DNA from: Bacteroidales bacterium
GTDB lineage: Bacteria; Bacteroidota; Bacteroidia; Bacteroidales; GCA-2711565
NCBI GenBank assembly: GCA_028280405.1
Contig: JANQLW010000066.1
Coordinates: 1 to 42,507, forward strand
Length of the DNA stretch: 42,507 bases
Direction: 5' to 3'
Part shown: positions 33,860-42,288 of the stretch, piece after piece
Position numbering within the stretch: the first letter of the stretch is position 1
Layout of the letters: every line of letters begins with the position of its first letter
Position numbers and translations under genes: made by a program
The notes under the pieces: generated by a model
Database searches by the model: none
What the model saw: the letters and a program-made list of their open reading frames with translations, nothing else
Told to the model about the DNA's origin: nothing

Positions 33860-34333
33860 ATGATTGCCTTTTTAAAACGAATTCACATCGCTTACTTTAT
33901 TGCTATTAATGTTGCAGTCATTACCGGTTTTAATTTTATTATCAGCAATTTGTCTTTTCTGGAACTCTTTACCAGGCCAGAAGAAATACTGGAACTTCAA
34001 AAAAACCCTATTGTTTTTTTTATTGGGGTTATCATTTTTGCTCCCATTATTGAAACCATGGTTTTTCAATTATTTGTGCTTCACGGTTCTCATTATTTAT
34101 TGTCACTCATTAAACATAAAAACTGGATAATTCCGATAATCCTATCTTCTGCTTCTTTTGGATTGTCTCATTCCTATAATTTAAGTTATATGTTTTTGGG
34201 AGCCCTGATAGGGCTTCTGTTTGCCATTTCTTATATTATAGCTTTGACAAGAAAAGAAATGGCAATCGTTGTTGTAGCAATTATCCATGCTTTTGTAAAC
34301 TTATTTCCTTTTTGTAAGGATTTTATTTTTTAG
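33860..34333 (+). CDS. CPBP-family membrane protein, degenerate catalytic motif
   Basis: This 157-residue protein has about four membrane segments and the CPBP (CaaX protease / bacteriocin-processing, Abi) layout: motif 1 at APIIETMVFQ (E65), motif 2 FGLSH (H104) and motif 3 HAFVNL (H143). Canonical motif 1 is EExxxR; here the first Glu is Ile64 and the Arg is Gln70, so protease activity is doubtful. CPBP proteins often accompany bacteriocin genes and give self-immunity. A second, canonical CPBP protein follows 9 bases downstream, so the two may form a pair. Confidence 0.8.
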   Translation: MIAFLKRIHIAYFIAINVAVITGFNFIISNLSFLELFTRPEEILELQKNPIVFFIGVIIFAPIIETMVFQLFVLHGSHYLLSLIKHKNWIIPIILSSASFGLSHSYNLSYMFLGALIGLLFAISYIIALTRKEMAIVVVAIIHAFVNLFPFCKDFIF

Positions 34334-34342
34334 ATTAAACCT

Positions 34343-34984
34343 ATGAAAGAAGTATTCGCCTATTGTAAGTCTCCATATTTCATTGAAGAAAATAAAAGTA
34401 TACCATTAAAACTATTTCTTAAAATATGGATAATCAGTGAACTGGCTAGTATGTTATTTGCTGTTCCCGGGGCATTGATAGAAATGCAGTTAAGTTTAAA
34501 AGATGTAACTGATGAATTAGATATTTATCTTGCTATAAGCGGGATTCTATATATTCCACTTATAGAAGAGTTCGGTTTTAGGCTATTGCTGAAACCAACA
34601 CTGAAAAAAATAAAAGTGTATTTACTAGTTGGAATTTTAATAGCCACATTAGTTTTATTGGATGGTAACTTTCAACTCGCTTTAGCTTTTATTATGATTA
34701 TGACTATTTCAATTTCTTACTTTTTTCTGAAAAAGTATTTCCCAGCGGACGAAAAGAACATTTTTAAATGGTACTTTTATATTATAGCCATCTCATTTGG
34801 TTTGTTTCATATAACAAATTATGATGAATTGGAAGGCTTATTATTGTTTGCTGGTCCCATATTCGTACTTCCACAGATTTTTATGGGGTTTATTCTTGGA
34901 TATATGAGAATGAAATTTGGATTTAAAATTGTAATTCTTTTTCATCTGTTGGTAAATCTGAAACTCATATTTTTCTTATTTTAA
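34343..34984 (+). CDS. CPBP-family intramembrane metalloprotease
   Basis: This 213-residue protein has about six membrane segments with the canonical motifs: EEFGFR (E75, E76, R80), FGLFHI (H156) and HLLVNL (H201). It should be an active intramembrane glutamyl/metal-dependent protease. In peptide-bacteriocin clusters, such enzymes serve in immunity or in further processing. It forms a tandem with the degenerate CPBP protein upstream. Confidence 0.85.
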   Translation: MKEVFAYCKSPYFIEENKSIPLKLFLKIWIISELASMLFAVPGALIEMQLSLKDVTDELDIYLAISGILYIPLIEEFGFRLLLKPTLKKIKVYLLVGILIATLVLLDGNFQLALAFIMIMTISISYFFLKKYFPADEKNIFKWYFYIIAISFGLFHITNYDELEGLLLFAGPIFVLPQIFMGFILGYMRMKFGFKIVILFHLLVNLKLIFFLF

Positions 34985-35029
34985 CCCCCTCAAAAATAAC
35001 TCCCTAATTATTGAATAAAAAAGAATAGA

Positions 35030-35824
35030 ATGTCAACTGAAAAATCATCCATCATCACCATCAAAGAACTAAAAAAAACCTTTGGCACCGGAGATAAAGC
35101 CAATGAAGTTTTAAAAGGAATTAATTTGGAAATCTACCCCGGACAAATTATTGGTTATATCGGCCCTAATGGTGCCGGGAAAAGCACAACTGTAAAAATA
35201 TTAACCGGAATACTGACTGGATTTGAAGGTAATATAAAGGTATTGGGATTTGATTTGAAGAAGGATAGCCTTGAAATCAAAAAACAAATTGGTTATGTTC
35301 CTGAGAATGGGGCTATGTACGATTTACTGACACCTAACGAATATCTTTCTTTCATTGGAAACCTATATGAAATGAAAGAAGAATTAATCAAATCCCGTAC
35401 GGAACATTTGCTATCCTTCTTTGAAATGGAAAAACATGCCGATCAGCGTATGGATACTTTCTCCAAAGGAATGAAACAGAAAATCCTGATCATGGCAGGC
35501 ATCATCAATAACCCTAAAATATTATTTCTGGATGAACCTCTTTCAGGATTGGATGCTAATTCGGTTATTCTCGTTAAAGAAATACTGATTAAAATGGCCA
35601 AAAGTGGGACTACCATTTTCTATTGTTCTCACCTTATGGATATCGTGGAAAAGATCTCTGACCGGATCATTCTCATCAATAATGGTAATGTAATTGCAGA
35701 TGGCAAGTTCGAAGATTTAAAAACGGAACAATCCGAATCACTTGAACAATTATTTGCTCAACTTACAGGAAAAGAGAACACCGAAGAAAATACGAATAGT
35801 CTATTTGAAGTTTTTGAAAATTAA
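35030..35824 (+). CDS. ABC-2-type transporter ATP-binding protein
   Basis: This 264-residue ATPase has Walker A GPNGAGKST near 46-54, the Q-loop YVPENGAMYDLLT, signature FSKGMKQKILIMAGI, Walker B ILFLDEPLSGLD and the switch His (YCSHLM). The signature reads SKGMKQ in place of SGGQ, common in the drug/lantibiotic exporter subgroup. Its partner permease starts 6 bases downstream. Following a bacteriocin-like region, the pair may be an immunity exporter, but a general role is possible. Confidence 0.92.
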   Translation: MSTEKSSIITIKELKKTFGTGDKANEVLKGINLEIYPGQIIGYIGPNGAGKSTTVKILTGILTGFEGNIKVLGFDLKKDSLEIKKQIGYVPENGAMYDLLTPNEYLSFIGNLYEMKEELIKSRTEHLLSFFEMEKHADQRMDTFSKGMKQKILIMAGIINNPKILFLDEPLSGLDANSVILVKEILIKMAKSGTTIFYCSHLMDIVEKISDRIILINNGNVIADGKFEDLKTEQSESLEQLFAQLTGKENTEENTNSLFEVFEN

Positions 35825-35830
35825 AAAGCC

Positions 35831-37480
35831 ATGGTAAAATTTGTTTTGTTTATCGTCAGGCTTTTTAAAAAGCCGATAGAATGGTGGGGCATTAGCTTTC
35901 ATCACCTCGAAACTATTCTAAAAACAAAGTTAGAGCTGGATATGCGTCGGCCTTTATCTTCCGGTCAGGCTACAGGAAAGAAGAGCAGAACCATCATGAC
36001 TCAAATACTTGTTTTTGGTTTGATTGGGATTTTTACAGGTTTAATATTTTTAAACATTGATAATTTGCTGCTGAGTACCACTTTCTTTTTTGCCTTTCTG
36101 TTTGTGATGCTCATATCCTCCCTGATCAGTGAATATACCAGTGTACTGTTCGACTCCAGGGATAATGATATTTTGTTAGTACGCCCCTTATGTTCCCGTA
36201 CGCTTTTACTTTCAAGAATTATACACATTCAATACTATACAGGAATTATTGCTTTCTCATTGTCTTTATTTTCTATCATCTTTTTAGCTTTTAAATATGG
36301 AATCCTTTGTGGTTTATTATTTTTAATTGCAGTGGGAATGTGTAACTGGATCAGCATTCTGATTACCATATTCTTCTATATGATACTTTCAAGATTTGTA
36401 AGCAATGAAAAGTTTAAGGATATCATTACCTATGTACAGATCTTTATTGCAATTGCAATTTTTGGCGGATATCAGTTAGTTCCCCGCCTGGTCGACATTG
36501 ATGCTATTAATCAAATGAGTATGAGTATTGAATGGTATAGCTATTTAATACCTCCCATTTGGTTGGCTGCAATTGTAAAACTTGGATATGCTGGTATCTT
36601 TGATCCGCAAATATATTTATTGGCTGCCATGGGACTGGCCGGTACAATAACAGGTGCTGTAATTGTGATCCGGTTCTTATCCAAAGGGTATGGACATATA
36701 TTGAGTGAAGAGTCTGTTGAAGATTCAGCTCCTGTGGAGAAGAAAACCTTCAATGAAAAGATCAGACATTTCTTTAGTGGAATTATTTGTAAAACCCGTA
36801 TGGAAAAGTCAGGTTGGGACCTGGCTATGAGATTTACAAAACGCGACCGAAAATTTAAAGCTGCTGTATATCCTTCTTTTGGATTTGTACTCATTTTTGC
36901 CGTAGTTATGCTTAAGCCCGATTTAAATAATATGCAGGAAACACTGGATAAATTATCTGATTCGAGTAGATATTTGTTTTTTGTTTTCCTGGGGTATTTT
37001 GGAACTACCGGGATACATCAGCTTCCTTTTACAGATAAACCTGAGGCTTCCTGGATTTATAAGGCTCTACCGGTTAAACAACATGGCCATATTTTATCGG
37101 GTGCACTTAAAGCAATTTTTTTCAAACTATTTTTACCTATTTATATTATCGTTACTATTCCTGCTATTTATATATGGGGAATAAGTGTGCTTCCAAAAAT
37201 GTTTATTGGAGCCTTATTAATTATTATGATAACTTTATTACTGGTTTATGTCAGTAATAAGAGTATTCCTTTTACGCAGGCACGTCAAATGCAGCAAAAA
37301 GGAACTAATGTTTTAAAGATGTTTTTAGGAATTTTTGCGATGGGCCTTGCTGTAGGGCTGGTTTATTTAAGTTCTTTACTGGATAATGTCTATATTGTAT
37401 TTTGTTCAGGATTGGTTATTATCGCGAATATGTTGATATTTTCATCTATAAGAAAACGTAAATACGAAATTATGATTTAA
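35831..37480 (+). CDS. Large ABC-2-type permease
   Basis: This 549-residue integral membrane protein has about twelve hydrophobic segments, clustered at about 55-275 and 345-545 with a cytoplasmic loop of about 60 residues between them. The late segment FVFLGYFGTTGIHQLPFTDKPEASWIYKALP resembles ABC-2 permeases of the large Bacteroidota type. It pairs with the ATPase 6 bases upstream. The substrate is unknown. Confidence 0.8.
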   Translation: MVKFVLFIVRLFKKPIEWWGISFHHLETILKTKLELDMRRPLSSGQATGKKSRTIMTQILVFGLIGIFTGLIFLNIDNLLLSTTFFFAFLFVMLISSLISEYTSVLFDSRDNDILLVRPLCSRTLLLSRIIHIQYYTGIIAFSLSLFSIIFLAFKYGILCGLLFLIAVGMCNWISILITIFFYMILSRFVSNEKFKDIITYVQIFIAIAIFGGYQLVPRLVDIDAINQMSMSIEWYSYLIPPIWLAAIVKLGYAGIFDPQIYLLAAMGLAGTITGAVIVIRFLSKGYGHILSEESVEDSAPVEKKTFNEKIRHFFSGIICKTRMEKSGWDLAMRFTKRDRKFKAAVYPSFGFVLIFAVVMLKPDLNNMQETLDKLSDSSRYLFFVFLGYFGTTGIHQLPFTDKPEASWIYKALPVKQHGHILSGALKAIFFKLFLPIYIIVTIPAIYIWGISVLPKMFIGALLIIMITLLLVYVSNKSIPFTQARQMQQKGTNVLKMFLGIFAMGLAVGLVYLSSLLDNVYIVFCSGLVIIANMLIFSSIRKRKYEIMI

Positions 37481-37553
37481 CAATAACAAACAATAAGAAT
37501 ATTTTTATTACGTTTATACATCATAAACTCCTCTTAAGAAAATTCAATAGATC

Positions 37554-38591
37554 ATGATGCATAGATTCAAAGTAATTTTCATCTCCTTAATTACGTTCTA
37601 TTCCATCTATAGCTGGGGTCAGAGCGATAGTACGCTTAGTCAAAAAGATCTTCATCAACAAGGTTTTTCTTTGGTTTACGGAAATCACGATTATGATATT
37701 GAAGATTTCCTTCTTTTTAATATTCATAAAGTAATTTTATTAAAGAAAAGTAATGGTGCTTTATTTCACTTGTTGAATAATAATAATACCCGGCTGGATT
37801 CCAAAGTATTCAATTCAGCTCCATCAGGGATTAAGTTCTGGAAAGAAGGAAAACGGTTTTTTTACCATTCCATGATGTTTTATAAATCTGCATTATGTAA
37901 TTTAAACTTTAAGCCAGGAATTGCATCCTTTAACATAGAAGATGACAAGATTTATTTTAATGAATGCATTGCTATTAAAAATGATCAGGAATTGAACTTT
38001 CATAAGACTTTATATAGAAAATATAAGACCAGTATTCTGGATAAAAGCCATTGTAAAAAAAGAAGAAAAAAGAAATCTGGATCAAGTTGCAATATCAAAA
38101 TAAATGTAAATGGAAAAGAGATTTTGTCCAGAACAATACCCGGATTCCAATCCAATATTAATTCTTATTTGCCTTATATCGAACTAAACAATCATCTCTA
38201 TATTCTCGATGCCCTGAATAATCAGTTTTATATTATTACTGAAGAATTTGAAGTTCAAACTTTGTCAATGAAAACCAGTCCTCTGTTTAATGATAGTTTG
38301 AATTGCGTTGATAATTATGAATTAATAGCTGATCAGGCGACAAACAAACTATATCTGTTAGCCAGCAGGCTTTATATGTCCGATTCAAAAAGAAGTAGCA
38401 GCATCGTGAAACAGCAACAAATACTCTATCAATTATATCAGAATGACTGGAAAAAGCTGGACCTGAAATTTCCTGCATTATGCCATAAGCTAAAAATAGA
38501 TCATACGGATTTATATGCCATTTTTGAAGTATTGAATAAACATGGTGTTGCAAGAAAGATGCTTTACAGGATGAATAAGACGATAAACTAG
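37554..38591 (+). CDS. Secreted hypothetical protein, possible beta-propeller
   Basis: The family was not recognised. The 345-residue product has a signal peptide (ending YSWGQ, about residue 23; a Met one codon later is an alternative start). Features seen are a strongly basic patch KKRRKKKSG (about 166-174), and recurrent strand-like segments (IYFNECIAI, LYILDALNNQFYIITEE, KLYLLASRLY, LYQLYQNDW) of a kind found in propellers. Few Cys and no catalytic motif are visible. It lies 73 bases after the permease and may or may not belong to its operon. Confidence 0.55.
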   Translation: MMHRFKVIFISLITFYSIYSWGQSDSTLSQKDLHQQGFSLVYGNHDYDIEDFLLFNIHKVILLKKSNGALFHLLNNNNTRLDSKVFNSAPSGIKFWKEGKRFFYHSMMFYKSALCNLNFKPGIASFNIEDDKIYFNECIAIKNDQELNFHKTLYRKYKTSILDKSHCKKRRKKKSGSSCNIKINVNGKEILSRTIPGFQSNINSYLPYIELNNHLYILDALNNQFYIITEEFEVQTLSMKTSPLFNDSLNCVDNYELIADQATNKLYLLASRLYMSDSKRSSSIVKQQQILYQLYQNDWKKLDLKFPALCHKLKIDHTDLYAIFEVLNKHGVARKMLYRMNKTIN

Positions 38592-38702
38592 TGTTTTTGT
38601 GCGCTCAAGCTTCTTAGTAGCCCTTACAATTTTTGTGATATCCTATAAAAAGAATATGGAAAATCCAATTCACAGCATTAGGTATGAATAGCATATACGC
38701 TT

Positions 38703-38933
38703 TTAATACTTTAACTGTTTTTTAAATTGATAGATTGAATAGCTAAACCATCCTAACCATAGTAAAAATGTAGAGGCAGCAATTCCTTTCATTAAACAGC
38801 AGTATGTTGAGCAAAAATAATTATCAGTTGCTCCGAATAAGCAAGAAATACAACCCAATACTGCAAATAGAATATAGTTCGCAAATGCCAGCAGAATGAG
38901 TAATAAGCCGAATTTAATATATAAAGCTTTCAT
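38703..38933 (-). CDS. Small Cys-rich two-helix membrane protein
   Basis: This 76-residue protein has two membrane segments (about 8-28 and 50-68) and a loop with six Cys (CISC, FCSTYCC, spanning about 28-46) that could bind metal or form disulfides. No family was recognised. A good promoter (TAACTTTG, 38955-38962, minus strand) inside an inverted repeat supports that it is a real gene. Confidence 0.55.
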   Translation of the reverse strand: MKALYIKFGLLLILLAFANYILFAVLGCISCLFGATDNYFCSTYCCLMKGIAASTFLLWLGWFSYSIYQFKKQLKY

Positions 38934-38943
38934 AATATTGAAT

Positions 38944-38964
38944 GTTAACTATTACAAAGTTAAC
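38944..38964 (-). promoter_or_regulatory. Promoter with overlapping inverted repeat
   Basis: On the minus strand TAACTTTG (38955-38962) matches TAnnTTTG. It lies within GTTAACT (38944-38950) - 7 bases - AGTTAAC (38958-38964), a perfect inverted repeat suited to an operator. The predicted leader to the ATG is about 15 bases. Confidence 0.45.
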
Positions 38965-39111
38965 TCTGGTTTTAAGTGTTTGAAAATCATTACATATGAC
39001 TTTAGATACGGTTAATAGTGATATCCGGCATATAGATATAGGTTTTATCGTTTTATTTGAATAAAAAGAGGGTATTTACTACATTTAGCTTACAATTTAA
39101 AAATATGAATC

Positions 39112-40539
39112 ATGAGAAAAATATTGCTCTTTACACTGCTGATTTTATTTGTAGTTAATGTATCTGCTCAAAAAAAGGATAAAGATTATTCAGAAGCTTT
39201 TAATTTAATTGAAGTATGGGTGGAAGCCCAAAAGGATTATGAACAATTGCCGGGCATCTCTGCCGCAGTTATAGAAGATCAAAAAATGCTGTGGTCAGGT
39301 GGCTTTGGATTTGCAAACCCTGAAAAGAAAATTAAAACTACGGACAAAACTTTAAATAGTATATGCTCCATCTCTAAGCTTTTTACTTCAGTAGCTATTA
39401 TGAAACTTTTTGATGAAGGAAAATTAAGACTGGATGATTTGGTTTCTGATCATTTATCATGGTTTAACCTTCCTCAACAATTTGAAGAAAGTGGTCCGAT
39501 TACGATCAGGACTTTATTGACACATTCTGCTGGTTTGCCTCGTGAATCTGCTCATCCTTATTGGACTTCCCCTGATTTCCCATTCCCGACAATGGAAGAG
39601 ATCAAAAAAGGATTAAAACAACAAGAAACTTTATATCCTGCCTCAACGTATTTCCAATACAGCAACCTCGGATTATCCTTATTAGGAGCTATCGTTGCTG
39701 AGGTTTCGGACGAAGGCTTTGATGATTACGTTATGAAAAATATTTTGAAACCGTTAAAACTGGAAGATACCAGAACTTTTCTCCCTAAAAGCCTGTATGG
39801 ATCTGAATTAGCCGTTGGTCATAGTTCAATCACCCGAAAAGGTAAACGTGAAAAGGTTAATTTTTTCCAGGCAAATGGTATTAAAGGCGCAGCCGGTTTT
39901 TCATCGAATGTAATTGATCTTGGAAAATTTGCCTCCTGGCAATTCAGGCTTTATAAGTCAAAAGAAACAGAAATTTTAAAGCCCAGTACATTGAAGAATA
40001 TGCATAATGTACATTGGACCAATCCTGATTTCAGTACTACCTGGGGATTGGGGTTTGCCGTTTGGAAAGGTGATGATGGAAGTAAATGGGTGAGCCATGG
40101 TGGAAGTTGCCCGGGATACCGGTCTGTACTGCAAATAAATCCAAAAACTAAAAGAGCATACGCAGTTATGATCAATGCAAGTGGTACCAATCCTTCAAAA
40201 TATGCAAAAGGAATTCGGCAAATATTGGGCAAGGTTAAGACAGTAAAAAAGGAAAAAAACAAAATTGACCTGAAACAATTTGAAGGATACTACTCTCAAC
40301 AACCATGGTGGGGTGAGTCCTATGTTACGAAATGGGGAGATAAGATTGCTGTATTAGGTCTGCCGACAGATAATCCCGGAAAAAATATGACCATGTTTAA
40401 ACATATAGAGGGAGATAAGTTCAGACGCATTAGAAAAAATAAAGAACTTGGAGAAGTTCTGGAATTTATTAGAAATGAAGAAGGACAAATTGTTAGCTAT
40501 AAGCAACATGGGAATTTCTATAAGAAAACTAAAAACTAA
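39112..40539 (+). CDS. Secreted serine hydrolase, class-C beta-lactamase fold
   Basis: This 475-residue protein has a signal peptide (ending NVSAQ, residue 20) and the penicillin-binding/beta-lactamase fold with the serine SxxK motif (S86-I-S-K89), YxN motif (Y183-S-N185) and a KTG-equivalent HGG (329-331). Such enzymes are D-aminopeptidases, esterases or beta-lactamases. The C-terminal part (about 375-475) is an added beta domain (FEGYYSQQPWWGESYV). The natural substrate cannot be assigned, and antibiotic resistance should not be assumed. Confidence 0.9.
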   Translation: MRKILLFTLLILFVVNVSAQKKDKDYSEAFNLIEVWVEAQKDYEQLPGISAAVIEDQKMLWSGGFGFANPEKKIKTTDKTLNSICSISKLFTSVAIMKLFDEGKLRLDDLVSDHLSWFNLPQQFEESGPITIRTLLTHSAGLPRESAHPYWTSPDFPFPTMEEIKKGLKQQETLYPASTYFQYSNLGLSLLGAIVAEVSDEGFDDYVMKNILKPLKLEDTRTFLPKSLYGSELAVGHSSITRKGKREKVNFFQANGIKGAAGFSSNVIDLGKFASWQFRLYKSKETEILKPSTLKNMHNVHWTNPDFSTTWGLGFAVWKGDDGSKWVSHGGSCPGYRSVLQINPKTKRAYAVMINASGTNPSKYAKGIRQILGKVKTVKKEKNKIDLKQFEGYYSQQPWWGESYVTKWGDKIAVLGLPTDNPGKNMTMFKHIEGDKFRRIRKNKELGEVLEFIRNEEGQIVSYKQHGNFYKKTKN

Positions 40540-40688
40540 ATTTATGATGATGAATAGGAAATCTTGGTTTCCTGTATACAGGCCTAATACTTTTTTCAAC
40601 CCTTTTTCAAACCCATGTAATTTGGGGATTAGTACCGTTGGAAATAGATTTGCTTCTTGATTTTTATTTCTAACAAAAAAACAAGATT

Positions 40689-41237
40689 ATGAAAACATTA
40701 GTAAAATCAGCCATTAGTACTTTTATAGTACTTTTGATGTGCGTCGGAATCACTCATGCACAAAAATTTCATAAAGTAAATCATGATTTATCTTTTGAAG
40801 ATGAATCCAATACTGAAGAAATTGTGATAGAAGTTAAAGGGAAAAAGTCAGTACTTTCTATCAGAGCTTCCTGTAAAGTAAAGTTTGGGGATGTAAGCAT
40901 TGAAATTTATGACCCTAAAGGAGTAAAGCAAAAACACTTTTCTATTGGAAGTAAAGTAAGGCCAAAAGAACCGGTAAAGAAAAAGGAAGCTAAAACTGCA
41001 GCTAAAGCTTCTGAGAAGAGAAAAAAAAGGGAACTTACAGTAAAAGGACTTGAGGGTGAGGTTGCTTATGCCGAGGCTCTTGATACCTATGTTTTTTATA
41101 GTAATCATTATAGCGGAGGTGTAAGAGGCCAGGTTGAAGAAAAAGTAAAAGATCCGGCAGCTGGTAAATGGATTGTGAAAATTATTCCTAAAAATGCTAC
41201 CGCAAATGTAAGCGTAAGAGCTTCTCAAAAAAAGTAG
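40689..41237 (+). CDS. Secreted hypothetical protein with Lys-rich linker
   Basis: This 182-residue protein has a signal peptide (ending THAQ, about residue 25), an N-terminal beta-rich part (about 28-90, SIEIYDPKGVKQKHF), a Lys/Ala-rich low-complexity linker (about 95-118) and a C-terminal beta part ending WIVKIIPKNATANVSVRAS. The two halves resemble a split accessory beta-sandwich of the P-domain kind, though the match is not secure. It ends 13 bases before the membrane-anchored regulator and is probably co-transcribed with it. Confidence 0.6.
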   Translation: MKTLVKSAISTFIVLLMCVGITHAQKFHKVNHDLSFEDESNTEEIVIEVKGKKSVLSIRASCKVKFGDVSIEIYDPKGVKQKHFSIGSKVRPKEPVKKKEAKTAAKASEKRKKRELTVKGLEGEVAYAEALDTYVFYSNHYSGGVRGQVEEKVKDPAAGKWIVKIIPKNATANVSVRASQKK

Positions 41238-41250
41238 AACCATATGATCT

Positions 41251-42288
41251 ATGTTATCAAGATTTTATAGCATAAATTTTAAATACTGGCCGTTAATAGT
41301 GTGTATTTTGTTTCTGCAAATGAGTGAAAGTTTATTTGCTCAGCAAAAAGAGATTCAAAAACATACTATTAGTGGCTGTCTTAAACTGGATACTATTTGG
41401 GAGCCTACAGTTTATCTATCTTTTATTAGCTCCTTCAATGACTTATATCGTATGTCGGGAGATATGATCTTAGAAACAGCGAAAGTTGATAGTGTTACCG
41501 GATGTTTTGAATTTAAGGCGGATTATTTACCGCAAGAGGATATTTTATACAGAATACATGTCTCGAAAAAAGGAGACCCTCCAATATCTTTAATCATTGG
41601 AGGAGATAAGGAAAACCATGTTTTCTTCATTGCCAATAAACATTCTCACATATATATTGAGAACCATAAGCCGGAATCAATTTTTAAAGGTGTTCATATA
41701 AAAGGCTATGCTCCTAATGACATTTTGAAAAAAATTGACGAAATTTCATCTTATAAGGATAGCACAGACTTGAACCAATCGGTAATTAAAAGAGAATTAA
41801 TTACCAATGCTGTTTTTGAGAATCTACGCTATATTGCCGATACCTGTAATCATCCCCTGGTATCGCTATATGCTCTTTATGAAAGTAAGTTTGAATCTAA
41901 TTTCCCTATTAATCAGGAGTTTTATCGAAATTATTTGAAAAAATGGGAGAAAGAGCAGTCATCTTACTTTAAAGCCTTTCGAATGCATATTCCTGATCAA
42001 AACGGCAATGGAATACTGTTAAATATTATTATTGGAATCATCGCATTAATTTTAGGTATGTTACTCAATTTCTATTATAAGCAGTTAGTTCATAAGCGGA
42101 AAGATGTTTTAAACAGCCTCAGTGTTCAGGAGCGAAAAATATTTGTACTCATCCAAAACGGAAAATCCAATAAAGAGATTTCTGAAGAATTTAATATTGG
42201 AATCAGTACTGTAAAAACCCATGTAAGCAATATTTATTCAAAACTGAAGATCAATTCCCGTAAAGAGGCTTTGGATATAAAGCATTAG
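41251..42288 (+). CDS. Membrane-anchored one-component LuxR-type regulator
   Basis: This 345-residue protein has a signal peptide (ending LFAQ, about residue 27) and an extracytoplasmic domain (about 30-245) with an early segment (HTISGCLKL..EPTVYLSFI) resembling the DUF4369-type beta domain seen before thioredoxins. A membrane helix (about 252-270) and a cytoplasmic LuxR/GerE HTH (about 283-343, with LSVQERKIFVLIQNGKSNKEISEEFNIGISTVKTHVSNIYSKLKI in outline) follow. It would sense something outside the membrane and bind DNA while anchored. The exact family of the sensor domain is uncertain. Confidence 0.75.
   Translation: MLSRFYSINFKYWPLIVCILFLQMSESLFAQQKEIQKHTISGCLKLDTIWEPTVYLSFISSFNDLYRMSGDMILETAKVDSVTGCFEFKADYLPQEDILYRIHVSKKGDPPISLIIGGDKENHVFFIANKHSHIYIENHKPESIFKGVHIKGYAPNDILKKIDEISSYKDSTDLNQSVIKRELITNAVFENLRYIADTCNHPLVSLYALYESKFESNFPINQEFYRNYLKKWEKEQSSYFKAFRMHIPDQNGNGILLNIIIGIIALILGMLLNFYYKQLVHKRKDVLNSLSVQERKIFVLIQNGKSNKEISEEFNIGISTVKTHVSNIYSKLKINSRKEALDIKH

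Noticed and set aside
40448..40660. 70-codon ORF overlapping the end of the serine hydrolase
   Set aside because: Most of it lies in another frame of the hydrolase gene and the free end has no recognisable character.
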